64,000 nt of DNA, taken from the NCBI GenBank assembly GCA_905250075.1, contig CAJNOP010000203.1, forward strand, positions 139,624 through 203,623, in the 5' to 3' direction. Shown in pieces: positions 45,637 through 55,372 of this stretch (position 1 is the stretch's first letter; the number at the start of each line of letters is the position of its first letter). The translations under genes were made by a program, and so were the position numbers. Source of the stretch: Rotaria sp. Silwood1 (lineage: Eukaryota > Rotifera > Eurotatoria > Philodinida > Philodinidae). The notes below the pieces were generated by a model that ran no database searches, was not told the DNA's origin, and saw only the letters and a list, made by a program, of their open reading frames with translations.

Positions 45637-46790
45637 TTCCTATGTCAAAAGTTTATGTTTCATCTCAAACGTTCGTAAAAGTACGTTGAAATCTAACTAC
45701 AGTTCGTAATGAGCTTTAAAATAAATGTGGAAATCTCGGATTTAAATCCAAGAGTTATGTGTACTTCAAAAAGTGAATGAGACAAATCGGTCATCCTCGA
45801 ATGTCTGGATATAAAAATTTCCGTGACAAACCTTTTTTATAAACCCTTGAATTCCATTGCCTACTGTTCAACCGTAGGACTTAGGAGCGTATAGACCTCA
45901 AATTTCACCTGTTCGGATTTATTTAGCCTGACTGAGAAAGTCGTTTTTCCTATAACATGATTTCTATTGGTCAATATTCAACTAATGGGGCTTCGAGCCA
46001 AGTTTAGTGCAGATTCTAGTTCTTCGCCCCAGAAAATCTTCGATTATCATCTTTATGGTCGAAAGATAGAGCTCTAATTGATGATCAATTAGAGCGTGCA
46101 CAAAAACAGAACCGATTCTTCCCTATTTATCTTTGCGATGGGTGAGATAATCTTCCTGTTTCCTCATGTTTTATATATCATTTTGTAGCTCTTGAAATTC
46201 TCTATCGAATGGTATATAATAGTTGGGGTTTTAATCGACTATGATAGGAAAAGTCTTTTACGAAAGCGGCGATGGGTCGATTTTTCCATAGGAAGCTATA
46301 GGGAAAAATGGGTATTTTTGCAATAACTCAGGAACGGCTCGGCCGATCCTTTTCATCTTCGAACTCGACCGAGACATTGTAAAAACTGAACTGTATAGAA
46401 AATTTCATCGTGATCGGACTCTCCTTTCGAAAGTTATCGTGTAAACGGCCGGACGGCCGGCCGGCCGGACATACTGACCGATTCTAGAGTGTACTCACTT
46501 TTTGAGTACACAAAAAACTAGTACATGTTAAAGTTTTATTTTTCTTGTCAAACGTTTGTAAAAGCTCATTGAAATCTAGCTATAGTTAGTAATGAACTTT
46601 AAAAAAAAAACTTGTTCTATGTCAAAAGTATGTTTTTCATGTCAAACGTTCGTAAAAATCTATTAAAATCTAACTATTGTTCGTAATGAAGTTTATGAAG
46701 AAAAACTTATTTGATGTCAAAAGTTTATTTTTCCTGTCAAACGTACGTAAAAATCTATTAAAATCTAACTATAGTTCGTATATTTTTTTT
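45637..46790. repeat. ~96-bp tandem array, interrupted
   Basis: Units share TATGTCAAAAGT, CTGTCAAACGTTCGTAAAA and TTGAAATCTAACTATAGTTC. One unit lies at 45637-45733 and about three at 46527-46790. The palindrome-tipped element copy 2 sits between them. Confidence 0.7.
45735..46513. mobile_element. Palindrome-tipped element, copy 2 (inverted relative to copy 1)
   Basis: Starts ATGTGGAAATCTCGGATTTA, passes TGTGTACTTCAAAAAGTGAA, and ends GGCCGGACATACTGACCGAT then AGTGTACTCACTTTTTGAGT. Over ~740 bp it is the reverse complement of copy 1 with moderate divergence. It splits the 96-bp tandem array, which shows it moved. There is no transposase. Confidence 0.7.
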
Positions 46791-47082
46791 AGGTTTCTTC
46801 ACTAGTGGATTTTCATTTCTAATATTTCTCTAATGATTTGCTATTAAATATATTAAATCAAGCGATTTAGTATATTGCTAAGTTTACTAAATAGAATGGT
46901 ACTATTGTAATGTATTACTGATTTTTCTTAATGGTATGTTGTGATCATTAGCTTATCTTAACTATAAATCATATAACTTACCAATTTGGATAAATAATTG
47001 TTAATTGTGCAGATGTGAGACTTTTATTTTATATTTTTAATAATTTTTTTTAATGTGTAGATGTATTCATATAAAGAAAATC
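46791..47082. other. AT-rich spacer
   Basis: No feature seen. Confidence 0.35.
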
Positions 47083-47098
47083 GTAAAGATCGATTGAC

Positions 47099-47200
47099 CG
47101 ACATTTACGCGCATGACAATTGCGCGCCGACACTTACGCGCAGACATTTGCGCGCATGACACTTACGCGCACGACGATTGCGCGTATAGACACTTGCGCG
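47099..47200 (+). repeat. Left subterminal array of seven ~14-bp CGCGC sites
   Basis: Successive units CGACATTTACGCGC, ATGACAATTGCGCGC, CGACACTTACGCGC, AGACATTTGCGCGC, ATGACACTTACGCGC, ACGACGATTGCGCGT and ATAGACACTTGCGCGC. They are very GC-rich in an AT-rich background. They are probably transposase-binding sites (inference). Confidence 0.8.
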
Positions 47201-47410
47201 CGAATTGAGAAAAAGATGATAAATTATTTTTTTCTTTAATTTGATTTGAATTATGAACGGGCGGAAATTTATGTTTAACTGCTGATAGAAAAATAGTTCC
47301 CAATTTCAAAAGATATATTGATATAAATTATTATCAGAGATAAATAGTATTTATTTACAATAAACAAATACGCTAAGTGAACAATAATTGAGAATAAAGA
47401 ACGTAGTCAA

Positions 47411-48966
47411 TCATAAATTAAACACTGATCTGGCCATTTTAAAATAGTCGTTCCTTGAAACAGTATGAAATTCTTTGATCATGTTTCGTATTCGAAGATC
47501 AATTTTTTCATATTTTGTGCGTTTGGTTTGTGTGTGTGTGCCAGCAAGAACTTGATTCCAAACAATTGTTGTATTTTTTTCTTCTCGTACAATGTCTTTG
47601 ATAAATGTAAAAAAGCTAGGATGATCGCCGACAACATTCTAAATATGAGATACTTAATTACAAAAATAAGAAGTTTAGTTACACGTACATGGAAAGCATT
47701 ATGCCATCCCTCTATGGCGTTATTAGTTCGAGGTAAATCTTCGTTGATTCTTTCGAAACAATTCCACATATTGATATCGTATCGAGGATTTTTTCTGCGA
47801 TTGCGAGTCATTGTTCTTCCAATAAAATTATTTTCGAAATACAAAATCAAATCTAAAACTTGACAATATGTAATAAAAATTTAATATATAAAGTTTCTTA
47901 CCATCTAAAATATCAGATGCATTTTCTTTTATGCGTCCAAATTCTTCAACAACATTATTAGGTGGAACAAAAGCTAATGCTGCTAAATTTTTCATAGTTC
48001 GACGATTATTTTGGTTTTCCAGAAATTCTTTTTTTAAATGTAATTCCTACAAAATAATTATTTAATAAGGTAAACTGAAATAATTAGTTTACTCACACAA
48101 ATATGTTTCCAAATACATTTTTTAAAATGAAAAAAACAGCCAAGAATTTCACATCCTGGATATATAACATTAAATGCATTTTCTGCTGCTTTTTCAAAGT
48201 CGATGGTAATATAATCAGGTTTTCGTCGAACATGTTGAGCCACTATTCGAAATAATTCTTCATAAGTTTTTTGATCTTTATTTGGTAGAAGTGAATATAA
48301 TAATGGTAATTTTTTTACCACGAATTGAACCATGAATAGAATACATTTGTTCAAATAGCTTAGGTGCTACCTGCAAATAAAGAAACATATTAAAATTACT
48401 TTAGTTATACCTATACTACTTACGGCAAAAGTGCCGTCGCAATGCCAACTTTCGCATTCATTAAGAAAATCTAAATGTTGTTTTGTAGCAAAGATTAATA
48501 TTCGTCGTTGATTGTCATTATTATCATATAAAAGAAATTGTTCATTTAATGCATTAACTTGATAATTTGATGGTATAATAATATCCGCAAATGTTTTAGG
48601 TTCTGTTTGAACATCTTTATCTCGTCTAACACGTTGAATTGAACGTTGCGATGCTGTGTATTGTGGAATGTTAATTGCAGCATCTAATGATATTTTAAGA
48701 CGAGCATTTTGAATGATTAATCGTGGTGGATCATGACATTGTTGCGCATTCTTTTTAATTTCATAATTATAAAATGCTTTTTCAATTTCATCTGGATCTG
48801 ATGCTCGACATATGTGATTTTGATAAGTTGTATAAATTCCATCATCATAACGAGCACGTCCTTTGCAGTTGTTTGTAACACAGCGCCAAACTAATCTATC
48901 TCGACGGTATCGATAATCATCAAGTAGAAGTTGGTCTTTCTCTTTGACTGATTTTATAAGAGACAT
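47411..48966 (-). pseudogene. MULE transposase with FLYWCH finger, four short introns
   Basis: Begins MSLIKSVKEKDQLLLDDYRY with a FLYWCH-type finger (WRC...C...H.C; residues about 20-53), then a linker and the MULE catalytic core: ESWHCDGTF (first Asp), DYITIDFEKAAENAF (second Asp), GCEILGCFFHFKKCIWK and LPRTNNAIEGWHNAFH (Glu). Introns, all GT-AG on the minus strand: 48371-48423 (53 nt), 48047-48096 (50), 47859-47901 (43) and 47639-47688 (50). After splicing the text reads through ELHLKKEFLENQ, VVEEFGRIKENASDILD and NVVGDHPSFFTFIKDIV to a TGA at 47411. Two single-base frameshifts remain: one in an A7 run near 48310 and one near 47500 (before KYEKIDLRIRNMIKEF). Either the copy is newly dead or these are sequence errors. 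It would cleave the element ends and bind the CGCGC arrays. Confidence 0.8.
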
Positions 48967-48995
48967 ATTTATATCTTAGAAATTATTAAAATAAT

Positions 48996-49039
<44 letters not shown>

Positions 49040-49263
49040 GCTTTCTCTTTATACTTTTATCTGATTTATTTTGTCTAGTTTTAATCTCATTTTGATGCAA
49101 AAAGCATATTTGATGTTAAAATTAGATAATCTTTTGATTCTCATTAGTATCTTTTATGTATTTTCTTAATAATCCAATCTCACTAACAGAACATTTTTAT
49201 TTCTGTTAATACATATGAGTAATTCAATTAGATGAGAACAGAACGAAAAAAAATTTATTTTAC

Positions 49264-49363
49264 GCGCAAGCGTCGTGCGCGTTCACGTCTTGTCCGCATA
49301 TGTCCTGCGCGTAAATGTCGGCGCGTAAGCGCCGGCGCGCAATTGTCGCGCGCGTAAATGTCG
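49264..49363 (-). repeat. Right subterminal array of seven ~14-bp CGCGC sites
   Basis: Mirror of the left array: units such as TGCGCGTAAATGTCG, GCGCGCAATTGTCG and CGCGCGTAAATGTCG. The copy number equals the left side. Confidence 0.8.
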
Positions 49364-49379
49364 TGTCACGGTAAAGATC

Positions 49380-50058
49380 AATAATCATGTTTACGAAACA
49401 AAAGATAAACGGGCCTTTTATGAAATTGATTCATTATTGTTAATTAGAAAAATTCATATATAAACCATTGATAAATTGAACTTTTAAATTTTAGAAAAAA
49501 AATGTAATAATATATATTAAATGATCATTCAAATATTACATGATAAGGACGAGAGAGAGAATTCGTCAAGAATGACAAATAATGGTTCTAGATAAAATAG
49601 GGGTCGCTTAAAGATGATGTATTTTATTTCGAAAATTTTCTTTTGATATTAGGATAATATGCTGTTGGTTGAATTGAAGCAACAAATGATTCTTAGTTTT
49701 GTTGTTTTCATTGTGCGACAAAAAATAAAAGTTAAGATTTAAAATCAATGTGATCATATAATTTTTTTTTCTCACTTTTAGTAAAATGGAATATTTGTTT
49801 TTGTAATGAACGTAAAGAAATTATTGTATTTTATAAATTATAATTGTGTGACAGTTTGTTTGATTTTTAATCATTTATACTGGTTGATGTTTTTTTTATA
49901 ATTATTTAATGATAGTATTACTTAATGTGTGGCAATAAATGTTTAAGTTATCAATTAAATTAAAAAAAAATTTTTTTAAGTAAAATATTGTAGTAGTAGT
50001 GTAATGAAGAGAGAGCGTAGTTATCGAAGATTTATATTTGTGCATTATATTGAAGAAT
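49380..50058. other. AT-rich stretch without recognisable gene
   Basis: No feature seen. Confidence 0.35.
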
Positions 50059-50143
50059 GGTGTGGGTGTGGGTGTGGGTGGGGTGTGGGTGTGGGTGTGG
50101 GTGTGGGTGTCTCTATATCTTTTTCAAGCCACACCCACACCCT
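50059..50143. repeat. Telomere-like palindrome, locus 3
   Basis: The left arm is almost perfect TGTGGG repeats (GGTGTGGGTGTGGGTG...), the cleanest match to the bdelloid telomere unit here. A spacer CTCTATATCTTTTTCAAGC and a short right arm CACACCCACACCC follow. Confidence 0.8.
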
Positions 50144-50815
50144 CATGTTTTATGGCTTTTTTGCCTGATATTTGTGACCCGAGTCCCAAACCGCTGTTTT
50201 TTTTTCGTCCATAATCAATGGAACCTTCGATAAAAACTAGCCACTGCATAGAGCACAATTCGCTCTTCCGAATGATATGTTATGAAGAAAATTTTATATT
50301 AAAGAGAGCGTACAGGAACTTACGCAAATAACTTGTTTAGATAATTTTGGAAGAATGAAAAATGGCATACTTCGATTGTTTCATCAATAAAATCTGAATA
50401 GATAGAGAGATCGACCATGGATTTTCCTTGATTAAAGTCCAAGTCATGAGCTATGATGTGATGAGAACCAGATTATTCTTGCTCATCTAGTTTTAGAAAT
50501 ATAAACAAAACAAAAAAAGTCTGCTTACTTGTTGGATATATTCGTAGTCACTGTATGTAGGAGTTTCAAAAGACGAGAATAGAAGACTTATATTTGAAAT
50601 TAACTTTCTACAAAATTAGAGATAAGGATTTGTTCAAAGTTTTTTCCAAATATAGTCGGTTTAGTTCTAATTGGTGTTTCAAGTAGAAGTTTCTGATCTT
50701 CAGCAGAGTAGAATCGATCTTTGCTCTCTAATAGCGACTTTTAATAGTCTTTCATGATGAATTGTATAGTTTTTAAGCTTGTTTTCTGGTCTATTTGCAG
50801 CACAAGGGTAAAAGA
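50144..50815. other. Upstream region of the ubiquitin-fold gene
   Basis: No gene recognised. A splice acceptor TCTATTTGCAG ends at 50800, 15 bp before the ATG, so a non-coding first exon probably lies somewhere in this stretch. Confidence 0.4.
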
Positions 50816-51145
50816 ATGGCATCTATATCATCTTCTGGCACTGATTTAATCAGCATTACAGTTCAAATATCTTCGAAGGGAAGTGATGCGACAGTAGATT
50901 TAAACAATATTCCGTCATCGATGACAATTGGTGAGTTAAAAACAAAATTGAATGTACGACCAAACTCACGCTTTGGACGTTTAAATCAGTTTGAAAATTG
51001 GGATAATCAACGTCCACTGTCTGACTATTTTGTCAAGAATGGTGAATCATTCGATTGTGTCATACAATCTGTCATAGAAGATGAACAGCGGTCTTCCGAT
51101 GATTATGATGAATGGTTATTAGCTAACCAACGATCAGTAAAATAA
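50816..51145 (+). CDS. Small ubiquitin-fold protein (109 aa)
   Basis: I start at the ATG of ATGGCATCTATATC (50816), right after a splice acceptor at 50800; the longer frame would need a non-ATG start inside the intron. Residues about 12-85 read as a ubiquitin-like beta-grasp: strand ISITVQISSKG, strand ATVDLNNIPSSM, helix TIGELKTKLNV, then FENWDNQRPLSDYFVKNGES and strand FDCVIQSV. The tail is acidic (EDEQRSSDDYDEW) and there is no terminal Gly-Gly, so it is not a conjugatable modifier; it may act as a ubiquitin-like adaptor. The intact frame, splice signal and AATAAA downstream favour an active gene. Family assignment is by fold pattern only. Confidence 0.65.
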   Translation: MASISSSGTDLISITVQISSKGSDATVDLNNIPSSMTIGELKTKLNVRPNSRFGRLNQFENWDNQRPLSDYFVKNGESFDCVIQSVIEDEQRSSDDYDEWLLANQRSVK

Positions 51146-51168
51146 CAAGTTCAAGGTCGATTATATGC

Positions 51169-51174
51169 AATAAA
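51169..51174 (+). promoter_or_regulatory. Polyadenylation signal AATAAA
   Basis: AATAAA 24 bp after the stop of the ubiquitin-fold gene. Confidence 0.55.
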
Positions 51175-51562
51175 ACTTTTCTTTCATTTGATTATTCAAA
51201 ATATATCGCTATAACCTCTTTCATATCGAATAAACTATTTGGCTAAAGCTTTTGTGTTCGTGTGCTTCTATTACATAATAAATATCAATGCTGATTTGAT
51301 ATTTAATACCTTTTTTATCCGAATAACATTTAATTTTGACAAAGGCAATATAGAAAAAAAAACAATTCATAAAAATGTTCTAGGAGTCGAAGATATGATC
51401 AACATTTTGAATATATAAAAGTACAATAGAACATATGGACAAGCACAGACTGGAGAAATAGTATATGATAGAGAAGAGAGAACTAAAATCGTTTCTTTTT
51501 CAATATTTCTTTTTCTTATCCTCAATTCTGAGAGGACGAATATACGGAGCCGGGAATGGATA

Positions 51563-52072
51563 GGTGAAGTTAATATTCAACTCGGGTATTTCCAGCCCCG
51601 ATTCTCCCAGGAAGTGTTCCAAGTGTTCTCGTTTGTAGTCCAAGTAGAGTTCGACGTGTTCTATCGAACGGTGAAATCCGATTTACGCTATCTCAAACTA
51701 TATGTTTACAAGTTGAAAAATACCGATTCTGCACCATGGGTCATCGGGAACCCATAGAGTAATTCCAGCCGAAATTCGCCCAGGACGCGTCCCAGGCGTT
51801 CTTGTTTATGTTTCGAGCAGAGCTCGATGTGCTCTATCGAATAGTGAAATCAGATTTATGGCATCTCAAACCATACTTTTACAAATTGAAGAATACTGGT
51901 TTTTCCGCATACGCTATAGGAAACTCAGGATATAATTCAAGTATCAATCTGCCCAAGATGTGCTCCAGATCTTTTTCCTCCGTGCTACTAGGTAGAGCAC
52001 GTCAAACTCTATTTGGAACACAAACGGGAACATTTGGAACACTTCCTGGGCGAATCGGATGCTAACTTCACC
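51563..52072. mobile_element. MITE with GGTGAAGTTA ends and internal ~165-bp duplication
   Basis: GGTGAAGTTA on the left and its mirror TAACTTCACC on the right, flanked by TA (51561-51562, 52073-52074). Inverted arms share CCCAGGAAGTGTTCCAAGTG. The left arm is duplicated in direct orientation (51593-51725 and 51760-51895, sharing TCGATGTGYTCTATCGAAYR). The 87-codon frame at 51802 is a by-product. Confidence 0.65.
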
Positions 52073-52074
52073 TA

Positions 52075-52633
52075 CGTCATCGAAATTTCTAGTGAGTTTG
52101 TCTGCGCTCTAATTTGTGTTAAAATGGAAAGCATGTGTTTCAATCACAGAGTCGATATTTTGAGGTTCTATCCCAATTTGAAATAGATTATCAAGAGTGA
52201 TAAACTTGAATTTGAACTTTATTTTCCTGAAAACTCTACTGAACGGCCAAGAATCCATAGAAGTCGAATTTTTTGGAAAACCAACTTCCTAGGGATAAAG
52301 TAGGATAGGTATTGCAAGTCTGAGCTCCATGTGCTTCGAAATTCCATTGGTGAGTCAAAAATCAATAGAAATCGATTTTTGGAAGGAAAGTCCTACCAAA
52401 TATTCAACCTAACTTAGATCTACATCCATACACACCTCACCCATACTCACACCCTTACCTACACATCCATCCACACCCACACCCTAGTTGTAAGACTCTA
52501 TATTCACTGGAGTCAAATTACAAAGCTCAGATGTGCGCAATATGATAAAAAATAATCGCATTTTTTCATTTTCGTATTTGATGAAGCTTAGTTGCATATT
52601 ATTTTTTATCAAAACAATCCATTAGGCTTTTGC
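52075..52633. other. Upstream region of the metallopeptidase, with CACCC-rich tract
   Basis: Contains CCAATAGAAATC / AATAGAAATCGATTTTTGGA segments related to the palindrome-tipped elements, and a degenerate ACACCTCACCCATACTCACACCC tract at 52420-52490. No gene. Confidence 0.4.
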
Positions 52634-52641
52634 TATATAAT
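52634..52641 (+). promoter_or_regulatory. TATA box of the M35-type peptidase gene
   Basis: TATATAAT 76 bp upstream of the ATG, the best core-promoter candidate. Confidence 0.45.
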
Positions 52642-52716
52642 GTTAGCTCGTTTCACACCCCTCAGATTCACTAAAGACCAGTAGCGTGCAAGTCGGTTAT
52701 AACACAAGGAGCAACG

Positions 52717-53805
52717 ATGCAACAATATTGGGTTGTTATATACATCGCTGTTGCGATTATGGTGGTCAATGGTCGTCCAGAAGACCTACGCGTCGAAGTA
52801 ATTCCGATGCAATCAAAATTTGCTGCAACACAAAAAGTAAATGTCCTCCTGAAGTACACCAACACTGGCAGTGACTCGATGGGTATTTACAAATGGTACT
52901 TGCCTGAAAAGGAACTATGTGACCCAATCTTCGAAGTGACTCGAAATGGAGAGCGTGTCGAGTATGTCGGTCCAATATTTAAGCGACGCGCGCCAACAGC
53001 TGAAGATGTGATCTACTTGACACCGGGCATGACCGTGAGCACTATGGTAGAGCTGTCATCAGTATATAATATGACTCAGACAGACAGCTATATGATCCAA
53101 TACAAAATGAATGCTGACCAGGTACTGACTACAATGGATGATATAGTCAACTATAAAATCATGTCATCTTATGATGGTCAAGAGTCTGTACTACAGTCAG
53201 CTCCTGTCGTGGTGTTTGTCGTAGGTCATCGGAATCTACTGATCGAACAAGCTATCGAGGCCAGCACACAACCGAGAGCACTCACACCCACTTTTATTAG
53301 TTGTACAGCCAGTCAATCCAGCTCCATTAGAAGTGCAATTACTGTGGCTGAAAATTATGCTAACGATGCCATGAACCATTTGAACAGACAACCATCGGGC
53401 ACGGCACGCTACACCACTTGGTTCGGCGGATATTTGTCCAACAATTGGAACACATTAAAATCACACTTCTCGAAAATTCAAAGTGCGTTACATAGCAAGT
53501 CGCTGGTATTCGACTGTTCGTGCCCTCTTTCACATGCTCAGGATTACTACGCCTACGTTTATCCAAACCAGCACTATAAAATATACCTGTGCGGTTCGTA
53601 CTGGCCATCGTCGATGACCGGTACGGACAGCAAGGGTGGCACGATTATTCACGAATTAGCTCATTTCACAGTAGTGGCCGATACGGATGATCATGCATAT
53701 GGTCAAAGCAAGGCCCAACTTTTAGCTCAAAGCAATCCGGCCAAGGCACTCATGAACTCCGACAGCCTTCAATATTTCGCCGAAAATAATCCGGCATTGA
53801 ATTGA
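52717..53805 (+). CDS. Secreted M35 aspzincin metallopeptidase (peptidyl-Lys type)
   Basis: An intact single-exon frame of 362 aa. Residues 1-19 are a signal peptide. Residues about 20-180 form the beta-sandwich propeptide-like region (RVEVIPMQSKFAATQKVNVL and so on). The peptidase domain follows, with FISCTASQSSSIRSAITVAE and TWFGGYLSNNW. The zinc site is H312-E313-L-A-H316, and the aspzincin third ligand is D325, nine residues after H316 as in fungal LysN; Y328 matches its transition-state tyrosine. Conserved C-terminal elements NPAKALMNSDSLQYFAENNP are present. It should cleave proteins on the N-terminal side of lysine, outside the cell. The family is typical of fungi and some bacteria and rare in animals, so horizontal acquisition is likely (inference). 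Nothing in the frame looks damaged. Confidence 0.9.
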   Translation: MQQYWVVIYIAVAIMVVNGRPEDLRVEVIPMQSKFAATQKVNVLLKYTNTGSDSMGIYKWYLPEKELCDPIFEVTRNGERVEYVGPIFKRRAPTAEDVIYLTPGMTVSTMVELSSVYNMTQTDSYMIQYKMNADQVLTTMDDIVNYKIMSSYDGQESVLQSAPVVVFVVGHRNLLIEQAIEASTQPRALTPTFISCTASQSSSIRSAITVAENYANDAMNHLNRQPSGTARYTTWFGGYLSNNWNTLKSHFSKIQSALHSKSLVFDCSCPLSHAQDYYAYVYPNQHYKIYLCGSYWPSSMTGTDSKGGTIIHELAHFTVVADTDDHAYGQSKAQLLAQSNPAKALMNSDSLQYFAENNPALN

Positions 53806-54403
53806 CATTTTTTCATTTGACTTTCTTTTCGTTTTTTACTATGACTCATTTGTTTTTAAATGATCATTCAATGATAAAGAAGGAAAGAGCAAAATTTCCA
53901 TAAAAATATATGATGATGATGATGTAGAGGAAGTAAGCAGCCAATTCGAGTTTTGTCAAGAACGATTCGCCCCATTCACTGAGTCGACTCAGAAATTCAA
54001 TGAGATAAATGCACCTTGACGATCTCTATCGCATGTTGTCTTCAGATTTTTCATGAAAGCTAACCCACACAAATGAAAGCAAAAGTATTGATTTTCTCTA
54101 ATAGAAAAAAAATTAAAAAAAAAGCTTGTCTCTGATCATTTGCTCCCCACCTGAGCCACTACTAAGATATAGCTTATTCGATGCAACTCGATGAGCTACA
54201 CCAAATGACGTACGTTCCATCCAATTGAAAGCAGCACAACTTTGACCAAAATCGCTGAGATACCAAAAATCCGGTACTATGCCAGTGTACAACTTGGTAG
54301 AGATAGGGTGGAATGTGAATGTCAATGAACAGAAGACCCAGCACCGACACACATATTTATTTCCAATATTATCATTCCTAATAAAGTAGGGGTGAGAAGT
54401 TAT
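53806..54403. other. Intergenic region with a possible minus-strand gene fragment
   Basis: A minus-strand frame at 54113-54352 (ATG start, 79 codons) reads naturally (VPDFWYLSDFGQSCAAFNWM, ERTSFGVAHRVASNKLYLSS) and may be the tail of an old gene. I do not recognise it. The rest is AT-rich. Confidence 0.3.
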
Positions 54404-54689
54404 TGTGGGTGTGTGTGGGTGTGGGGGTGGGTGTAGGTGTGGGTATGGGTGTGGGTGTGGGGGGTGTGGGTGTGGGGTGGGGGTGGGGGTGGGTGTGGGT
54501 GTGGGTGTCGGTGGGTGTGGGTTTGGGTGTGGGTGTGGGTGTGGGTGTGGGTGTGGGTGTGGGTGTGGATGAATTCTTCAATGATATCGATACCCACACA
54601 CCCACACCCACCCACACCCCACACCCACACCCACACCTACACCCACACCCAGCCACCCACACCCAAACCCATACCCACACCCACACCCT
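54404..54689. repeat. Telomere-like palindrome, locus 4
   Basis: The longest example: ~165 bp of GTGTGGG / GTGGGGGTGGG variants, spacer ATGAATTCTTCAATGATATC, then ~95 bp of CACCCACAC variants. Frames coding His-Thr-Pro or Val-Gly-Trp repeats are artefacts. Confidence 0.85.
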
Positions 54690-54933
54690 TCGCTTATTAA
54701 AGTGACACATATTAGAGAGCGACATCTGTTCTTTATTTTCTATTGATCGATATAACTTGTCGTTTTTGTTTTGTTCCTTCCGCCGTCATATGAGATCATT
54801 CATATAAAAAACTAATTTTTCTTCTTGATACAGATTATGCTTCACTTATCATTATCATATTGCTGGATTATATTTGACTTTATTCGCATAGTTTATAGAT
54901 CTTCCGATCATTAACTTTTTTTTTCTAGTTGAA

Positions 54934-55372
54934 AATGGACGACATCAAACGAGAAATAATAGCCGATCTTTCTCAAGCAAGAAAACAATCATCTTATGAT
55001 AAGATCAAATAAAAATATTACTTTACTTATTTAGGTATTAAATAAAATAAATGATGGTTCAATTGAAGATGATAAATTAAACAAAATGGAAAAAATTGTT
55101 GTAAGTTAGAGACATTTATTTTATATCTAATACTGGTATACTTATCTTTCAGGATCATATGTTAGCAGTGATTGATTTTTAAAATGTAAGTACAAGATAA
55201 TGTTTTCTTTTCAATTTCTAACATATTTATAGAATCAGCAAACATTATCATAATCGTCACCATCGCCATCAATTATTCGACAACACGAACAAGAAAAAGA
55301 ACAAGAACAAATAAATAATACATTATCCAATGATGATCATCGAGAAACTAGTAAGATTTTAATTAGTTAGCA
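54934..55372 (+). pseudogene. Decayed multi-exon gene remnant
   Basis: An ATG at 54934 starts MDDIKREIIADLSQARKQSS. Small exon-like pieces follow, separated by GT-AG introns of typical size: VLNKINDGSIEDDKLNKMEK (ending before GTAAGTTAG), DHMLAVIDF (ending before GTAAGTACAAG) and a Gln/Glu/Ser-rich piece (SIIRQHEQEKEQEQINNT). In-frame stops occur in most pieces, so the gene is dead or my exon limits are wrong. The protein is unknown. Confidence 0.35.

Larger units (their letters stand above)
47092..49370. mobile_element. Complete MULE (Mutator-like) transposon with 9-bp target duplication
   Basis: GTAAAGATC stands on both sides (47083-47091 and 49371-49379), the 8-10 bp duplication size of Mutator-like elements. 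Each end has seven bases (GATTGAC, or CGTGACA at the mirrored end) and then CGACATTTACGCGC. From there, seven variant ~14-bp sites (GACAYTTACGCGC / GACAATTGCGCGC) run inward from the left (47099-47200) and seven run mirrored from the right (49264-49363). The transposase gene lies between, on the minus strand. An ACAC/TATA microsatellite sits at 48994-49039 upstream of the gene. Confidence 0.85.

Noticed and set aside
50795..50815. Upstream extension of the ubiquitin-fold protein
   Set aside because: It would start with a non-ATG codon inside a splice acceptor; the ATG at 50816 is preferred.
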